Assembly (NCBI GenBank): GCA_028277665.1
Contig: JANQFU010000114.1
Span: 1-48,936 of the forward strand
Length of the DNA stretch: 48,936 bases
Reading direction: 5' to 3'
From: Alphaproteobacteria bacterium
GTDB lineage: Bacteria; Pseudomonadota; Alphaproteobacteria; Micavibrionales; Micavibrionaceae
Under the pieces are notes generated by a model. That model worked only from the letters and a program-made list of their open reading frames with translations, searched no databases and was not told the origin of the DNA. The position numbers were made by a program, and so were the translations under genes. Each line of letters opens with the position of its first letter. Positions within the stretch are counted from its first letter, which is position 1. This document shows positions 8,808 through 17,573 of the stretch, in pieces.

Positions 8808-9128
8808 ATGGACGGCGGGATTGATTTTACGGATCTTTTAAAAATGCTGGCTGCGCTTGTTCTCGTGCTCGGCCTGATGGGCGGCCTTGGCCTGCTCCTG
8901 CGCTATATGCCCGGGCAAGCGTCTTCTCTTTCCGGAAAAACGCAGAAGCGCCGGCGCCTCCAGATCCTTGAGAGCCTGCCGCTCGATCCGCGGCGGCGGG
9001 CCGTCCTGCTGCGCTGTGACGAGACGCGCGATTACCTTCTTGTTCTCGGTCCGAACGGCGAAACTCTTGTGGACAGGATTGATCCCCCCTCCGCTTTTCC
9101 TGACAATGAGGATAAGATCGACACATGA
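8808..9128 (+). CDS. fliO: Flagellar biosynthesis protein FliO
   Basis: FliO is a small membrane protein that helps assemble the FliP ring of the export gate. This product (106 residues from ATG 8808; a TTG at 8799 would add three) has one hydrophobic helix (LAALVLVLGLMGGLGLLL) followed by a short basic stretch. A small beta-rich domain follows (LQILESLPLDPRRRAVLLR, then YLLVLGPNGETLVDRI), as in FliO. It overlaps fliP by 4 nt (ATGA). The sequence is weakly conserved in general, and the position directly before fliP is the main support. Confidence 0.85.
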   Translation: MDGGIDFTDLLKMLAALVLVLGLMGGLGLLLRYMPGQASSLSGKTQKRRRLQILESLPLDPRRRAVLLRCDETRDYLLVLGPNGETLVDRIDPPSAFPDNEDKIDT

Positions 9129-9892
9129 TCATGTTTTCGCGATTTTTTCCGGTTGCGGCTCTCGCGTTCTTCCTTTGGCCGGAAGCCGCGCAGGCGCAAG
9201 CCATTTCGATCGACCTCGGACAGGAAGGCGACGGCAGCGGAACCGTTTCGGGACGCATTATCCAGCTTATCGCCCTTTTAACAATTCTCTCGCTCGCACC
9301 GTCGATCCTGATCATGATGACATCGTTTACGCGAATCATCGTGGTTTTGTCTTTTTTGCGGACGGCGATGGGAATCCAGCAAACGCCGCCGAATACCGTC
9401 ATGATCTCTTTGGCTCTGTTCCTGACCTTTTTTATCATGGCCCCGACGCTTGAAGCCGCCTACGATCAGGCCGTTCAGCCGCTCATCAATGAGGAAATCG
9501 ACGAAATGACGGCTCTTGAGCGCGGAGCCGAACCGTTTCAGGATTTTATGCTCCGGAACGTCCGTCCGGATGACCTCCAGCTTTTTATCAATCTCTCGGA
9601 GACCGGCCCCTATGAGACGCCCAAAGCCGTTCCGCTGCATATCCTGATCCCCTCTTTTATGATTTCGGAGCTCCGGCGGGCTTTTGAGATCGGGTTTATG
9701 CTCTTTTTGCCGTTCCTGATCATCGACATGGTCACGGCTTCGATTTTGATGTCCATGGGGATGATGATGCTGCCGCCGGTGATGATCTCCCTGCCCTTCA
9801 AGATCATCTTTTTCGTTCTTGTTGACGGCTGGCATTTGATCTCGGGCTCGCTCGTCCAGAGCTTTTCAACCGGCCCGCCGCTTCCGGGATGA
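9125..9892 (+). CDS. fliP: Flagellar export protein FliP
   Basis: FliP forms the core ring of the flagellar export gate. The 255-residue protein starts with a cleavable signal peptide (about 1-25, ending near AAQAQA), as is usual for FliP. It then has the highly conserved membrane block IMMTSFTRIIVVLSFLRTAMG, TPPNTVMISLALFLTFFIMAP, and later FMLFLPFLIIDMVTASILMSMGMMMLPP (given as separate parts). Length and motif order are typical. It is the last gene of the operon that starts at 8045. Confidence 0.97.
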   Translation: MIMFSRFFPVAALAFFLWPEAAQAQAISIDLGQEGDGSGTVSGRIIQLIALLTILSLAPSILIMMTSFTRIIVVLSFLRTAMGIQQTPPNTVMISLALFLTFFIMAPTLEAAYDQAVQPLINEEIDEMTALERGAEPFQDFMLRNVRPDDLQLFINLSETGPYETPKAVPLHILIPSFMISELRRAFEIGFMLFLPFLIIDMVTASILMSMGMMMLPPVMISLPFKIIFFVLVDGWHLISGSLVQSFSTGPPLPG

Positions 9893-9922
9893 CAAGAAAG
9901 GGAAGTCCTCTTTACACAGATG

Positions 9923-9964
9923 TCGTCATTCCGGCGCTCCCTCCTCCGGTCGCTCGCAATGACA
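9923..9964. repeat. Degenerate palindromic repeat after fliP
   Basis: The 207-nt gap between the convergent genes fliP and the TPR gene contains CGTCATTCC ... GCAATGACA, an imperfect inverted repeat with the outer sequence (GTCATTCC/AATGAC) of the REP-type elements seen elsewhere. No gene is visible in the gap. Confidence 0.35.
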
Positions 9965-10099
9965 ATAATACGCAATCCCGGAACTTAGGCGAGACTTGAT
10001 ATCCGGGACCTCTTGTTTGGAGACCCCGGTTCTGCGCAAAATCCCCGCTTACGCCGCGTTTCTGCTTGCCCGGGGGTGTGTTACTGGAGGCGGTATTTA

Positions 10100-13000
10100 T
10101 TATTCGCCCGTGAGGGGATCCTTGTTTCTGTAGTTTTCCAGGAATTCGCCGAACATATCGACTTCGGCCGTCAGGGCCTCGATGGTTTTCCGGTCGCTCA
10201 GGACCGCGGCCTGACGCGGGCGGGTAACGACCTCAAACAGGCGAGCCTTTTCCGTTCCCTCCATCAGCGCGCCGTAACGCTCGCGTATATTGGCAAGGCC
10301 GACCCGGTCCTGCGCGAGATTTAACGCGACGGCGCGGTTCAGGATCAACTGGGCCTGTTCCGGCTTCAGGGGACGAATTCGGGAGATTGATTCGTCAAAG
10401 AGAAGATCCTGCAGAGCGTCCGCGGCTTCCTGCCAGTTCTCCGCATGCCAGGCCAGATCGGCCCGCAGACGGTTCACGCGCGGGTCCAGGTCCATGGCGT
10501 TCAGGAGATCCAGCGCTTCATCCGTCCGGTCTATGCCCGAAAGCGTCCGTGCCTTGAGCAGGAGCATTTCCTTGCGTTTTTCCGGCGTCGGCTTCGGTGC
10601 GGATTTCAGGGCGTCGTCGATAGCCTCAAGCGCGCTGACATCCTGCCCGTCCAGAAGATAGATCGCCGAAAGGCGGACGAGCGTTCTCTGACGTTCCAGA
10701 CCGGAAAGCCTGTGCTCCGTCTGGTATTTCAGGAGATCCGCCGCCCTGCCGAGCAGATTATTCTCCGCCATTTTTTCAGCGAGCGCCGCGACGATTTCAT
10801 CGGCCTCGCTCCCCGGCGGGGTCAGCTCCTTGAATTCCTCATAAACCGTCAGCGCATCCAGAGGCGAGACATGCTCGTATTGATCCGACAGGAATAGATC
10901 CACATATGTGTCCGTCATTTTCGAAGCGATCATTTTACCGAGTTCCGTCTCCGGTGAAAGCGCCGCCGCCTCCCGCATAATCGTCAGACCTTTGGCGTAT
11001 TGCCCGTCCTCCAGATACATTTCTCCAAGCCGGTAATTGATCTGGGTCTCCAGTTCATCTCCCCGCCAGACATAGCGCAACGCTTCGAGACGGTCGATCG
11101 CTTCCCTGTGATTGAGCGTTCCGTCCTCCTTCATCAGGCGCGTCATCGCCAATCCCGCCTTGGCCCGGAAAAGCGGATCCTCCCCGTCCGCCAGAGGCTT
11201 CCAGAGCCTCAGCGCCTTTTCCGTCTCGCCGTTCTGGCGCGCGACCTGCCCGTCCAGATAATCCAGTTCGGCTTTCTGGTGCGGTTTGAGACCCTTCAGG
11301 CTTTTCGAGACAAGGCGCAACAGGCCCTCCGCCTTCACGGGACGGGCGGCACGGAGCGCCACCTCGGCCAGGATGAGCGCCAGATCGGTCCGGATTTCCG
11401 GCGGATATTCCGTGAGCATATATACGCTGTCCGGCAGATATTTCGCCGCCTGCTGCCAGTCGCCGAGACGCCCCAGAACCGCACTGCGCCAATAACCAAT
11501 CTCACTATAATCGTCAAGCGCCGGGGTGATCAGGTATTTCAGGGCCTGCTCGTTCTTTCCGGCCACCGCGCTCGCCACGCCGTAAAGCGCCATATATTCC
11601 GGGGAACGCTCGATATCCGGCAATTTCTGGGCGGCGACCCGCAAGTATCCGAGCGCCTCCGCGCCCCAGCCGGCCGCCAGGTACATCTTGCCCAGAATCA
11701 GGGTGTCCTCAATCTGTGCCTGCTCGTTTTTCAGGCCGAGCGAGCTCATCAGGACACGCCGGTTCTCTTCCATCCTTTCAGGGCCGCCAAGCTGCCATTC
11801 CTTGAAATGGAAGAGATGTCCTTCGTTCTCCGAGGTATGGTCGTGATCGTGGCGGTCCGACGCGAATTTCCGGGAGGGCCCCCCCAACGCACGCTCTGCC
11901 TTGTCGGCAGCTTTCGAAATGGCAAGACCTTCGGGGCGCGTTATAACAACGTTCTCTCCTTCAATCCGCAAAGACAAGTCGTCGGTTTTCGGACGAACAG
12001 CCAGCCCGATCGGCGATTCCAGAATCTCCATATCGACAAAATCGCGGGCCATGCCGCCAAGATCTGAACTATCCGTAACTGTTATGATATAGACCCGGTC
12101 GCCGTAGAGCGTATCCTGAAGCTCAAGAACTTCACGGGCGCCCGGCATATGAATACTGACCGCCCCGCCCCGGACATCATCTACAGTCACACGGCGCTCA
12201 AAGCGTGACGGCTCCCGGCCGCGGGAAGACGGACTGACCACCGCCCGCCAGACAAGACCTCCGCCTTCCCCATAGACATGTCCGCCTTGCGGGATTTTCA
12301 GGCGATAGGCTTTTCCGCCGTCGATTTCAAGCTCCCGAATCTCTCCGAACAGTTTCGGCGACGGCCCGCCGATCTGCGGCGGAACCGGCAGATCCGCTTT
12401 ATCCGAGACCAGCCACATATATCCGCCGCGCAAAAATACGGCCAGACCTCCGGCCTGTGTCGCCGAAACGCTTACGACATGCGGCTCTTTCAGATCCGAA
12501 GACAGGGCGGCCAGCGCGGCATCATGGTCTGCATTATGCACATGCTTTTCGGCGTGCGGATGCGGATGCGGATGCAGATGCGTGTGCGAATGCGAGTCCG
12601 GCGTCTTTTCCGGTGCGCTTCTTGGCGGCGCTTTTCTCTCAGGTTCTTTTTGTTTTTGTTCCGCTTTTTTCGGCTCCGGCTCCGGCTTTACTTTTGCGGG
12701 CGGCTCTTTTGCCGGCGGGGACGCGGATTTCAGGATATCGAGAACGATTTTCGTTCCGAGATAAAAATCCTTATACGGCGCATCGGGCGCCGTCGTCACT
12801 GACAGCCGCGTTTCTCCCGTACCGCCCGAGAGCAAACCGAGAGCATTAATTGCGGCCAGTTTTCCGGTCGATACCTCTGACAAATCCAGTGACTCCGGAT
12901 CTTTAAAGGTGATCACCAGATTCGCGCCCTCGCGCGCGAGCGTGTAGGGGACTTTTTTGTCCCAGTCAAAAACGAGACGTGAATAGTCCGTATGCTCGCC

Positions 13001-13111
13001 CGAACGCACACGCACCATTGCATCAGCCTGCGGAGACTGCGCAAAAACGGCACATGAAAAACAGACGAAAGCCGCAACGATACGGCGCATGACAAAAAAT
13101 TTTCGGGCCAT
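10100..13111 (-). CDS. Large secreted TPR protein with histidine-rich linker, probably motor-associated
   Basis: A 1003-residue protein with an N-terminal signal peptide (cleavage near QADA, about residue 31), so probably periplasmic. Residues ~32-115 form a beta-rich, AMIN-like domain. A Pro/Lys/Glu-rich linker follows, then a histidine-rich tract at about 171-198 with 10 His, mostly alternating with Pro, Ser or Thr. A beta-rich section and a second short His cluster (about 425-440) come next. The C-terminal half (about 470-980) consists of TPR-like helical repeats. A second possible start lies 7 codons downstream (MRRIVAAF). It is the last gene of the fliL-to-motB minus-strand cluster, 71 nt after a MotB-like gene. 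Function is not known. A role as a periplasmic scaffold for motor parts is inferred from position. Confidence 0.8.
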   Translation of the reverse strand: MARKFFVMRRIVAAFVCFSCAVFAQSPQADAMVRVRSGEHTDYSRLVFDWDKKVPYTLAREGANLVITFKDPESLDLSEVSTGKLAAINALGLLSGGTGETRLSVTTAPDAPYKDFYLGTKIVLDILKSASPPAKEPPAKVKPEPEPKKAEQKQKEPERKAPPRSAPEKTPDSHSHTHLHPHPHPHAEKHVHNADHDAALAALSSDLKEPHVVSVSATQAGGLAVFLRGGYMWLVSDKADLPVPPQIGGPSPKLFGEIRELEIDGGKAYRLKIPQGGHVYGEGGGLVWRAVVSPSSRGREPSRFERRVTVDDVRGGAVSIHMPGAREVLELQDTLYGDRVYIITVTDSSDLGGMARDFVDMEILESPIGLAVRPKTDDLSLRIEGENVVITRPEGLAISKAADKAERALGGPSRKFASDRHDHDHTSENEGHLFHFKEWQLGGPERMEENRRVLMSSLGLKNEQAQIEDTLILGKMYLAAGWGAEALGYLRVAAQKLPDIERSPEYMALYGVASAVAGKNEQALKYLITPALDDYSEIGYWRSAVLGRLGDWQQAAKYLPDSVYMLTEYPPEIRTDLALILAEVALRAARPVKAEGLLRLVSKSLKGLKPHQKAELDYLDGQVARQNGETEKALRLWKPLADGEDPLFRAKAGLAMTRLMKEDGTLNHREAIDRLEALRYVWRGDELETQINYRLGEMYLEDGQYAKGLTIMREAAALSPETELGKMIASKMTDTYVDLFLSDQYEHVSPLDALTVYEEFKELTPPGSEADEIVAALAEKMAENNLLGRAADLLKYQTEHRLSGLERQRTLVRLSAIYLLDGQDVSALEAIDDALKSAPKPTPEKRKEMLLLKARTLSGIDRTDEALDLLNAMDLDPRVNRLRADLAWHAENWQEAADALQDLLFDESISRIRPLKPEQAQLILNRAVALNLAQDRVGLANIRERYGALMEGTEKARLFEVVTRPRQAAVLSDRKTIEALTAEVDMFGEFLENYRNKDPLTGE

Positions 13112-13182
13112 GTTCCGAAATTGCCACAGGGTTTACGCGCTGGCAAGCCGGGACAAGACGTTAATGCGCGTTTTTACATGTT

Positions 13183-14106
13183 TTATCGTACTCTCATGCC
13201 AGACAAATTCGCAACGCGGCCGTCATCGGGCATAATGACGATTTCCACGCGTCTGGAAACCTTCAAGCGCTCTTCCTCCGGAACCGTATCGGGCAGATCC
13301 TGATACCGCGAAGAGGCCACGCCGCGCACAATCATCGGCCTTTGATATCCTGCATTTCGCAGATACGCCGAAACGCTTGCCGCCCGGGCCAGGGAAAGCT
13401 CCCAGTTTGATTCATAAGGAGTCCCTTCTGCGACGGGACGCGGATCCGTGTGTCCCAGAATTTCGATCCGGTTTTTGATGCGCGAGAGCAATCCACCGAT
13501 TGTGAACAATATTTTTCGGCCCCTGTCTCCAATCTCTTCCGAGCCGGACGTGAAGATCATATCTCCCGGCAGAACAATGACGAGACGATCCTCCAGATTG
13601 AGCAGCCGCGCAGAGCTTAGTGTTTCGTTCGCGGAAAAATGCTTGTCGAGCAATGAAGACAGATAGTCCAGATTGAGCGCCTGATTAAATTTGATTCGCG
13701 ACAAGTTCACGCCTTCCTGGGGGCCGGAAAACAGCTTCGGCCCCTCAAACGCGCCAAGCTGTTTTTGAAGCGCTTCCGAAATCTGACTCCACGACGTTTC
13801 TTCCGGCTCGCTCATCGAGTAGAGAAGCACGAAAAAAGTCAGCATCAAAGCCATGACATCCGTAAACGAAATAATCCAGGTCGGCCGGTGACCGGAATCT
13901 CCGACGCGGCGCCCGAAGCCGGGGTTGGGAAGACGGATGCCCTGATGCCCCAGCTCTTCGTCTTTCTCCGGGCCGGAGGCGTTGACCGCCCCTTCGGCTT
14001 CGTCCTGTCTTCCCTGCACCTGCCCTTCCGGAGACAGCGTAGAGAAGCTTTCTGCCGGTGAAGAGTGCCTATCCTCCGGTGAGGCGCCGTCAGGATCATT
14101 CGTCAT
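13183..14106 (-). CDS. motB: MotB-like stator protein with OmpA-type peptidoglycan-binding domain
   Basis: MotB subunits anchor the stator to peptidoglycan and carry the proton-binding Asp. From the ATG at 14106 the protein has 307 residues. It begins with a long acidic, hydrophilic N-terminus (1-73). One membrane helix follows whose ISFTDVMALMLTFFVLLYSMS keeps the key Asp (D83). After a linker comes a C-terminal OmpA-like domain (ILGHTDPRPV, ELSLARAASVSAYL). An in-frame start at 14226 would add 40 residues but would lie deep inside the preceding gene. The start at 14106 overlaps that gene by 11 nt. No motA is in the window. Confidence 0.85.
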   Translation of the reverse strand: MTNDPDGASPEDRHSSPAESFSTLSPEGQVQGRQDEAEGAVNASGPEKDEELGHQGIRLPNPGFGRRVGDSGHRPTWIISFTDVMALMLTFFVLLYSMSEPEETSWSQISEALQKQLGAFEGPKLFSGPQEGVNLSRIKFNQALNLDYLSSLLDKHFSANETLSSARLLNLEDRLVIVLPGDMIFTSGSEEIGDRGRKILFTIGGLLSRIKNRIEILGHTDPRPVAEGTPYESNWELSLARAASVSAYLRNAGYQRPMIVRGVASSRYQDLPDTVPEEERLKVSRRVEIVIMPDDGRVANLSGMRVR

Positions 14107-14911
14107 CTGGGTTTCCCCCCTCTTCCGGCGCGCCTTCTTTTCCGGGGCCGTCAATCGGCGAGTAGGGTTTGTGCGGGTAGAGATAAACATCCACCATCCC
14201 TTCGGACACATCCCCGGCCAGCCCAACGCTCATCAGGTTATCCGGCATTCCCGCATCTCCCAGACGTCGCGCAAGAAGGCCGATCTTCGATCTGTAGCCC
14301 GCCATTTCATCCGGATTAACAGCCTGTAACCGCGCCGGGCTTTCCTTAATATTGTAAATCATATCAATTCTGTATGGATGGTCCCGCTCTGCGGATTTGA
14401 GCATACTGACCAGTGTGGGCATAAAAAAACCGAATTCCGGAATCGACATCCCCGGCTCCAGCTTTTTCTGGCCGACCGCCAGAATAGACTCGCGTAAATC
14501 CGTATAATCGAGCCTGACATGCATCACCCCGAGGGACTTGTTGATTGTGATATCCGCATCGTCCAACCCGGCAATTTCCGCCCGGAACAGCGCCTCCATC
14601 CGATCAAGCGTGTCCCCTTCATGTATGGACGCCGCCGGGTCGGGACGAACGGAAGGCGCAGGCATCATCGCACCGCCAACATTAAGATTAATTTTTGTCC
14701 CGAAAGCTTCCCCGATCGACGTCAAAGCCGGATCGACTTTGCGTTCCTCAAAAGAGGAAATGGCATTCAAAACGATAAAAAAGGCCAGAAGCATGATAAA
14801 CAGGGAAAGCCCCATCAACTGTGAAGCCGATGAGGCGATTTGCGCTTCGGTACGTCTGCGCCGGTTCCTTCTCATTTTGTTCCGGTCTTTCCGGGAACTG
14901 GGGTCAATCAA
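14096..14911 (-). CDS. MotB-like protein lacking the proton-binding Asp
   Basis: A 271-residue protein with a basic N-terminus, one membrane helix (SLFIMLLAFFIVLNAIS) and a periplasmic C-terminal region distantly like an OmpA domain. Aligned on the AFFxV part of MotB, the position of the essential Asp is Ser36, so it should not conduct protons by itself. The start overlaps the cheZ stop (ATGA) and the end overlaps the true MotB-like gene by 11 nt, so the pair is translationally coupled. It could form a mixed dimer with the next gene's product or act as a structural part. The MotB relation comes from the helix and the context. Confidence 0.7.
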   Translation of the reverse strand: MIDPSSRKDRNKMRRNRRRRTEAQIASSASQLMGLSLFIMLLAFFIVLNAISSFEERKVDPALTSIGEAFGTKINLNVGGAMMPAPSVRPDPAASIHEGDTLDRMEALFRAEIAGLDDADITINKSLGVMHVRLDYTDLRESILAVGQKKLEPGMSIPEFGFFMPTLVSMLKSAERDHPYRIDMIYNIKESPARLQAVNPDEMAGYRSKIGLLARRLGDAGMPDNLMSVGLAGDVSEGMVDVYLYPHKPYSPIDGPGKEGAPEEGGNPDDE

Positions 14912-15501
14912 TCGAATTCAGCCAGAAGCTTGTCGATATCATCCTGTGAAACCGCCTGATCGGGCATCTGGGGACCGTTCATCAGAGCGGCATCTCCCTG
15001 CTCAACGCTCTTTGTTTCCTGACTCTCGTCTTCCATCTCCTTGAAGCCCACCGTCGACAGGATCGATTCGACTTTCTCATCAATTGTCTTGAGCGTTTTG
15101 ACGACCTTTGTAATCCGCTGTCCGGTAATATCCTGGAACGAACAGGATTCATAAATCCGGGTCACCTGATCGGCAAGCTTGTCCTTGATTTCCGGATCAA
15201 GTTCATCTGCAATTTTTTCAATGGCCTCACAGCTATCCATGATCGTCCCGGTTGCCCGCGCGGTCGCTTCGACGACCGCATCCAGTTCATCCGTTGCCGT
15301 CGGAATATCCTTGCCGGAGATTTCCCCCGGACGCACGGATCCAAGATCCGTGCGCATCGCTTCTATAATGTCATGGAGAGACCGGATTTCTTCATAAAGC
15401 TGTTTCCGGGATAATGTTTCCGATTTTGCCACTTTGGACAAAACTGAAGAAATAATTCGAACGACTTCATCACGGTCATATATCGTCTGGTTCGCGTCCA
15501 T
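14908..15501 (-). CDS. cheZ: CheY-P phosphatase CheZ
   Basis: CheZ removes phosphate from CheY-P to reset the flagellar switch. The 197-residue protein is helical and has the catalytic signature SFQDITGQRI, with D124 and Q128 matching the D143/Q147 pair of E. coli CheZ. The C-terminus ends in DDIDKLLAEFD, like the CheY-binding tail of CheZ. The gene is 45 nt downstream of cheY and overlaps the MotB-like gene start. Confidence 0.9.
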   Translation of the reverse strand: MDANQTIYDRDEVVRIISSVLSKVAKSETLSRKQLYEEIRSLHDIIEAMRTDLGSVRPGEISGKDIPTATDELDAVVEATARATGTIMDSCEAIEKIADELDPEIKDKLADQVTRIYESCSFQDITGQRITKVVKTLKTIDEKVESILSTVGFKEMEDESQETKSVEQGDAALMNGPQMPDQAVSQDDIDKLLAEFD

Positions 15502-15546
15502 TTTCGCGTATCCTCTCGCTTATCTCTTGTTTTTTGTCTTTTTTTA

Positions 15547-15936
15547 TCAGAAATCGCCAAGGACACTCGCGATTTTCGTTTTCAGTGTCTCGGCGTTAAA
15601 CGGCTTGACGATATAATTGTTTACACCGGCTTTCTTGGCGGCGATTACATTTTCGGTTTTGCTTTCCGCCGTAACCATAATGAACGGCACGTCTTTCATC
15701 GCTCCGGAAGATGCGCGAACCTGTTTCAGGAGTTCGAGACCGCTCATCGGCTCCATATTCCAGTCGGAAATCACAAGGCCGAATTCATCCTTGCTCAACG
15801 CTTCAAAAGCCGCGGATCCGTCCGTCGCCTCTATGACGTTATTGAACCCCAACTGTTTGAGCAGGTTCCGAATAATCCGAAGCATTGTCTGATAGTCATC
15901 GACAATCAGAACATTCATATTCTTGTCCACAGCCAC
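15547..15936 (-). CDS. cheY: Chemotaxis response regulator CheY
   Basis: A single receiver domain of 129 residues that, when phosphorylated, binds the flagellar switch. The acidic pair D13/D14 (IVDDY), phospho-acceptor D58 (VISDWNM), a conserved Thr (MVTAES) and the Lys of VKPF are all present. The start is a GTG at 15936 with CAGGAG seven nt upstream. It gives MAVDKNMNVLIVDD, which matches the usual alphaproteobacterial CheY N-terminus better than the internal ATG at 15918. It lies between motE and cheZ. Confidence 0.93.
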   Translation of the reverse strand: MAVDKNMNVLIVDDYQTMLRIIRNLLKQLGFNNVIEATDGSAAFEALSKDEFGLVISDWNMEPMSGLELLKQVRASSGAMKDVPFIMVTAESKTENVIAAKKAGVNNYIVKPFNAETLKTKIASVLGDF

Positions 15937-15975
15937 AAGCCATCTCCTGTATAATCGTGAAACTCAATTCGTGCA

Positions 15976-15990
15976 GCGCAGAATCTGCGC
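15976..15990. promoter_or_regulatory. Small perfect palindrome upstream of cheY
   Basis: GCGCAGAATCTGCGC (6-bp perfect arms, 3-nt centre) lies in the 147-nt gap between motE and cheY, 40 nt upstream of the cheY start. It could be an operator or a weak hairpin. No T-run follows it. The gap suggests that cheY-cheZ may have their own promoter, but no clear -35/-10 pair is visible. Confidence 0.3.
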
Positions 15991-16083
15991 GGAATGATCA
16001 TTTTAAGATATAAGATATCCTGCGCCAAAGCCAGAGCAAAGATACGGTATTAACGAATAAAAATGCTTTCAATCAATTTCCGG

Positions 16084-16872
16084 TTACGGCAACTCGGGAA
16101 GTTTCTTCTCTTCGGCGAGCATAATCGTCACCGTGCGTGCCCGTTCGGCCTCCATGCTTGCCAGAATCGGGGCGGTTTTCCGTTCCGACATCCGGCTCAT
16201 GACCGCCACAAGAATATCCAGATCCAGCGTATTAAAAATCCGCGCCGCATCCTTGGCTTTCATACCCTCGTATATCGTGACGAGGGACTGGAGCCGTTCC
16301 TTCTCCTCTTCGCTTTGCCGGTCAAGCAGACGCCGGATATCCTGACGCAGAATTTCAAGTTCCCTGTATTTCTGCTCCAGTTCCTGTTCCGCCGCCTGTA
16401 ACAGCGCCTCACGGGTCATCAGTTCCTTTTCCTTGCGATCAAGGGCCCCGCGGCGGATCGCCAGTTCCTCATAGACTTCTTTCGCAATATAGGAGGTGTC
16501 GTACTCGACTTCGGTCGAATCACGCCAGTTCCCCGAAGCCTCCTCCGGAAACTGGAGGCGGTCCGTGCCCAGAGGCAATTCCTTTGGCACGTTTTTCTTT
16601 TCCCCGGCAGCATGGGAATCACCACCGTCTTTGCCTCCGCCATGAGAATCGGCGGCAGGGGCCGCATGCGTATCCGCCGCGGCCGGTTGCAGCAGAGACG
16701 CTTCTTCCGGCAAAATCGGCCGATCCGCAGACTGCAGGCCCGCGACCAGCATTTGCGCCTGCGCCTCAGCGTCGAGCTGGCGGACTCCGGTGACGAATTC
16801 ACCGAAGCGGACGGCAAACGATAAAATCGCCGTCGCGATCAAAAGCGGAAGTATTCTCAATCGTGTCAGCAT
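16084..16872 (-). CDS. motE: Flagellar motor protein MotE (MgtE-N-like)
   Basis: A 262-residue protein with an N-terminal membrane helix (about 5-25) and a linker containing several His (about 66-92). A long coiled coil runs from about 125 to 195 (many Glu/Lys/Arg heptads, e.g. LEQKYRELEILRQDIRRLL). The C-terminal MgtE-N-type domain reads VTIYEGMKAKDAARIFNTL, then AVMSRMSERKTAPILASM. In rhizobia MotE is a periplasmic chaperone for motor protein folding. Here it is 25 nt downstream of the DUF6468 gene in the fliL-fliM cluster, the usual alphaproteobacterial arrangement. Confidence 0.82.
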   Translation of the reverse strand: MLTRLRILPLLIATAILSFAVRFGEFVTGVRQLDAEAQAQMLVAGLQSADRPILPEEASLLQPAAADTHAAPAADSHGGGKDGGDSHAAGEKKNVPKELPLGTDRLQFPEEASGNWRDSTEVEYDTSYIAKEVYEELAIRRGALDRKEKELMTREALLQAAEQELEQKYRELEILRQDIRRLLDRQSEEEKERLQSLVTIYEGMKAKDAARIFNTLDLDILVAVMSRMSERKTAPILASMEAERARTVTIMLAEEKKLPELP

Positions 16873-16897
16873 GTCATACGTCCTGTACGATCAGCGA

Positions 16898-17515
16898 TTA
16901 ACGCTTTGCCTTCTTGCGCAGCGCATCCATCAATTCCCGTTCCGCCCGGCTCATTCCGGCACTTTGTTCCGGCACAGCATCGCTTCCATCATCAAACAAT
17001 CCGGTATCCTCTCCCATATCCCCGCGATCAAAATCCGGGTCCCGGATCGCAAACGGACTGTCCGGGAAAGGTTCGGTTTCTTCTTCAAAAACCGGCGTCT
17101 GCGGAATTTTTTGCCGGGGCTTTACGGGTCTATCCGGAACGGAAGACGGCACCCCGGGGATGTATTCTCCGGTTTCCTGTATTTTCCGAGCCTCTCCCGC
17201 GCGTTTTTCAAGACGTTCAGCCAGACTGTTCCCGGCCTCAACAATCAACTGGAGTTCTTCGCTCAGCCCTTTCGCCTTTGAAATGTGCGCCTGCAAGCCG
17301 TCCCCCGATTCGTCCGAAGCTCTGCGCAACCCCTCGATTGCCCCTTCGGCCCGGACGATGCTCCGGTTCAGATCGTCGATCAGTTTTCCAAGCTCAGCCC
17401 GACCGTCCCGAAAGGCCGTCAGCACTTTTGATAAATGTACGGAATAGTATATCATCGCCCCCAGCAGGAGAATGATGACCCCGTTCAGTATGACTTCGGC
17501 CAATGCCGCGCTCAT
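16898..17515 (-). CDS. DUF6468-type membrane protein of the fliM-motE cluster
   Basis: A 205-residue protein with one N-terminal membrane helix (about residues 4-28). A helical, probably coiled-coil segment follows to about 125 (FRDGRAELGKLIDDLNRS and following), then a Pro- and Asp-rich disordered tail. This matches the conserved alphaproteobacterial protein found between fliM and motE, annotated as DUF6468. The function is not established. Co-location with fliL-fliM and motE suggests a flagellar role. Confidence 0.75.
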   Translation of the reverse strand: MSAALAEVILNGVIILLLGAMIYYSVHLSKVLTAFRDGRAELGKLIDDLNRSIVRAEGAIEGLRRASDESGDGLQAHISKAKGLSEELQLIVEAGNSLAERLEKRAGEARKIQETGEYIPGVPSSVPDRPVKPRQKIPQTPVFEEETEPFPDSPFAIRDPDFDRGDMGEDTGLFDDGSDAVPEQSAGMSRAERELMDALRKKAKR

Positions 17516-17573
17516 AATCGGTACTCTCCCCTGTTTCCGCTACGCCCTGAATTCTTGTTATTGATTTTCCTGA

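Noticed and set aside
14107..14226. Longer start for the MotB-like gene
   Set aside because: It would overlap the upstream gene by 131 nt with shadow-like sequence. ATG 14106 gives an 11-nt overlap.
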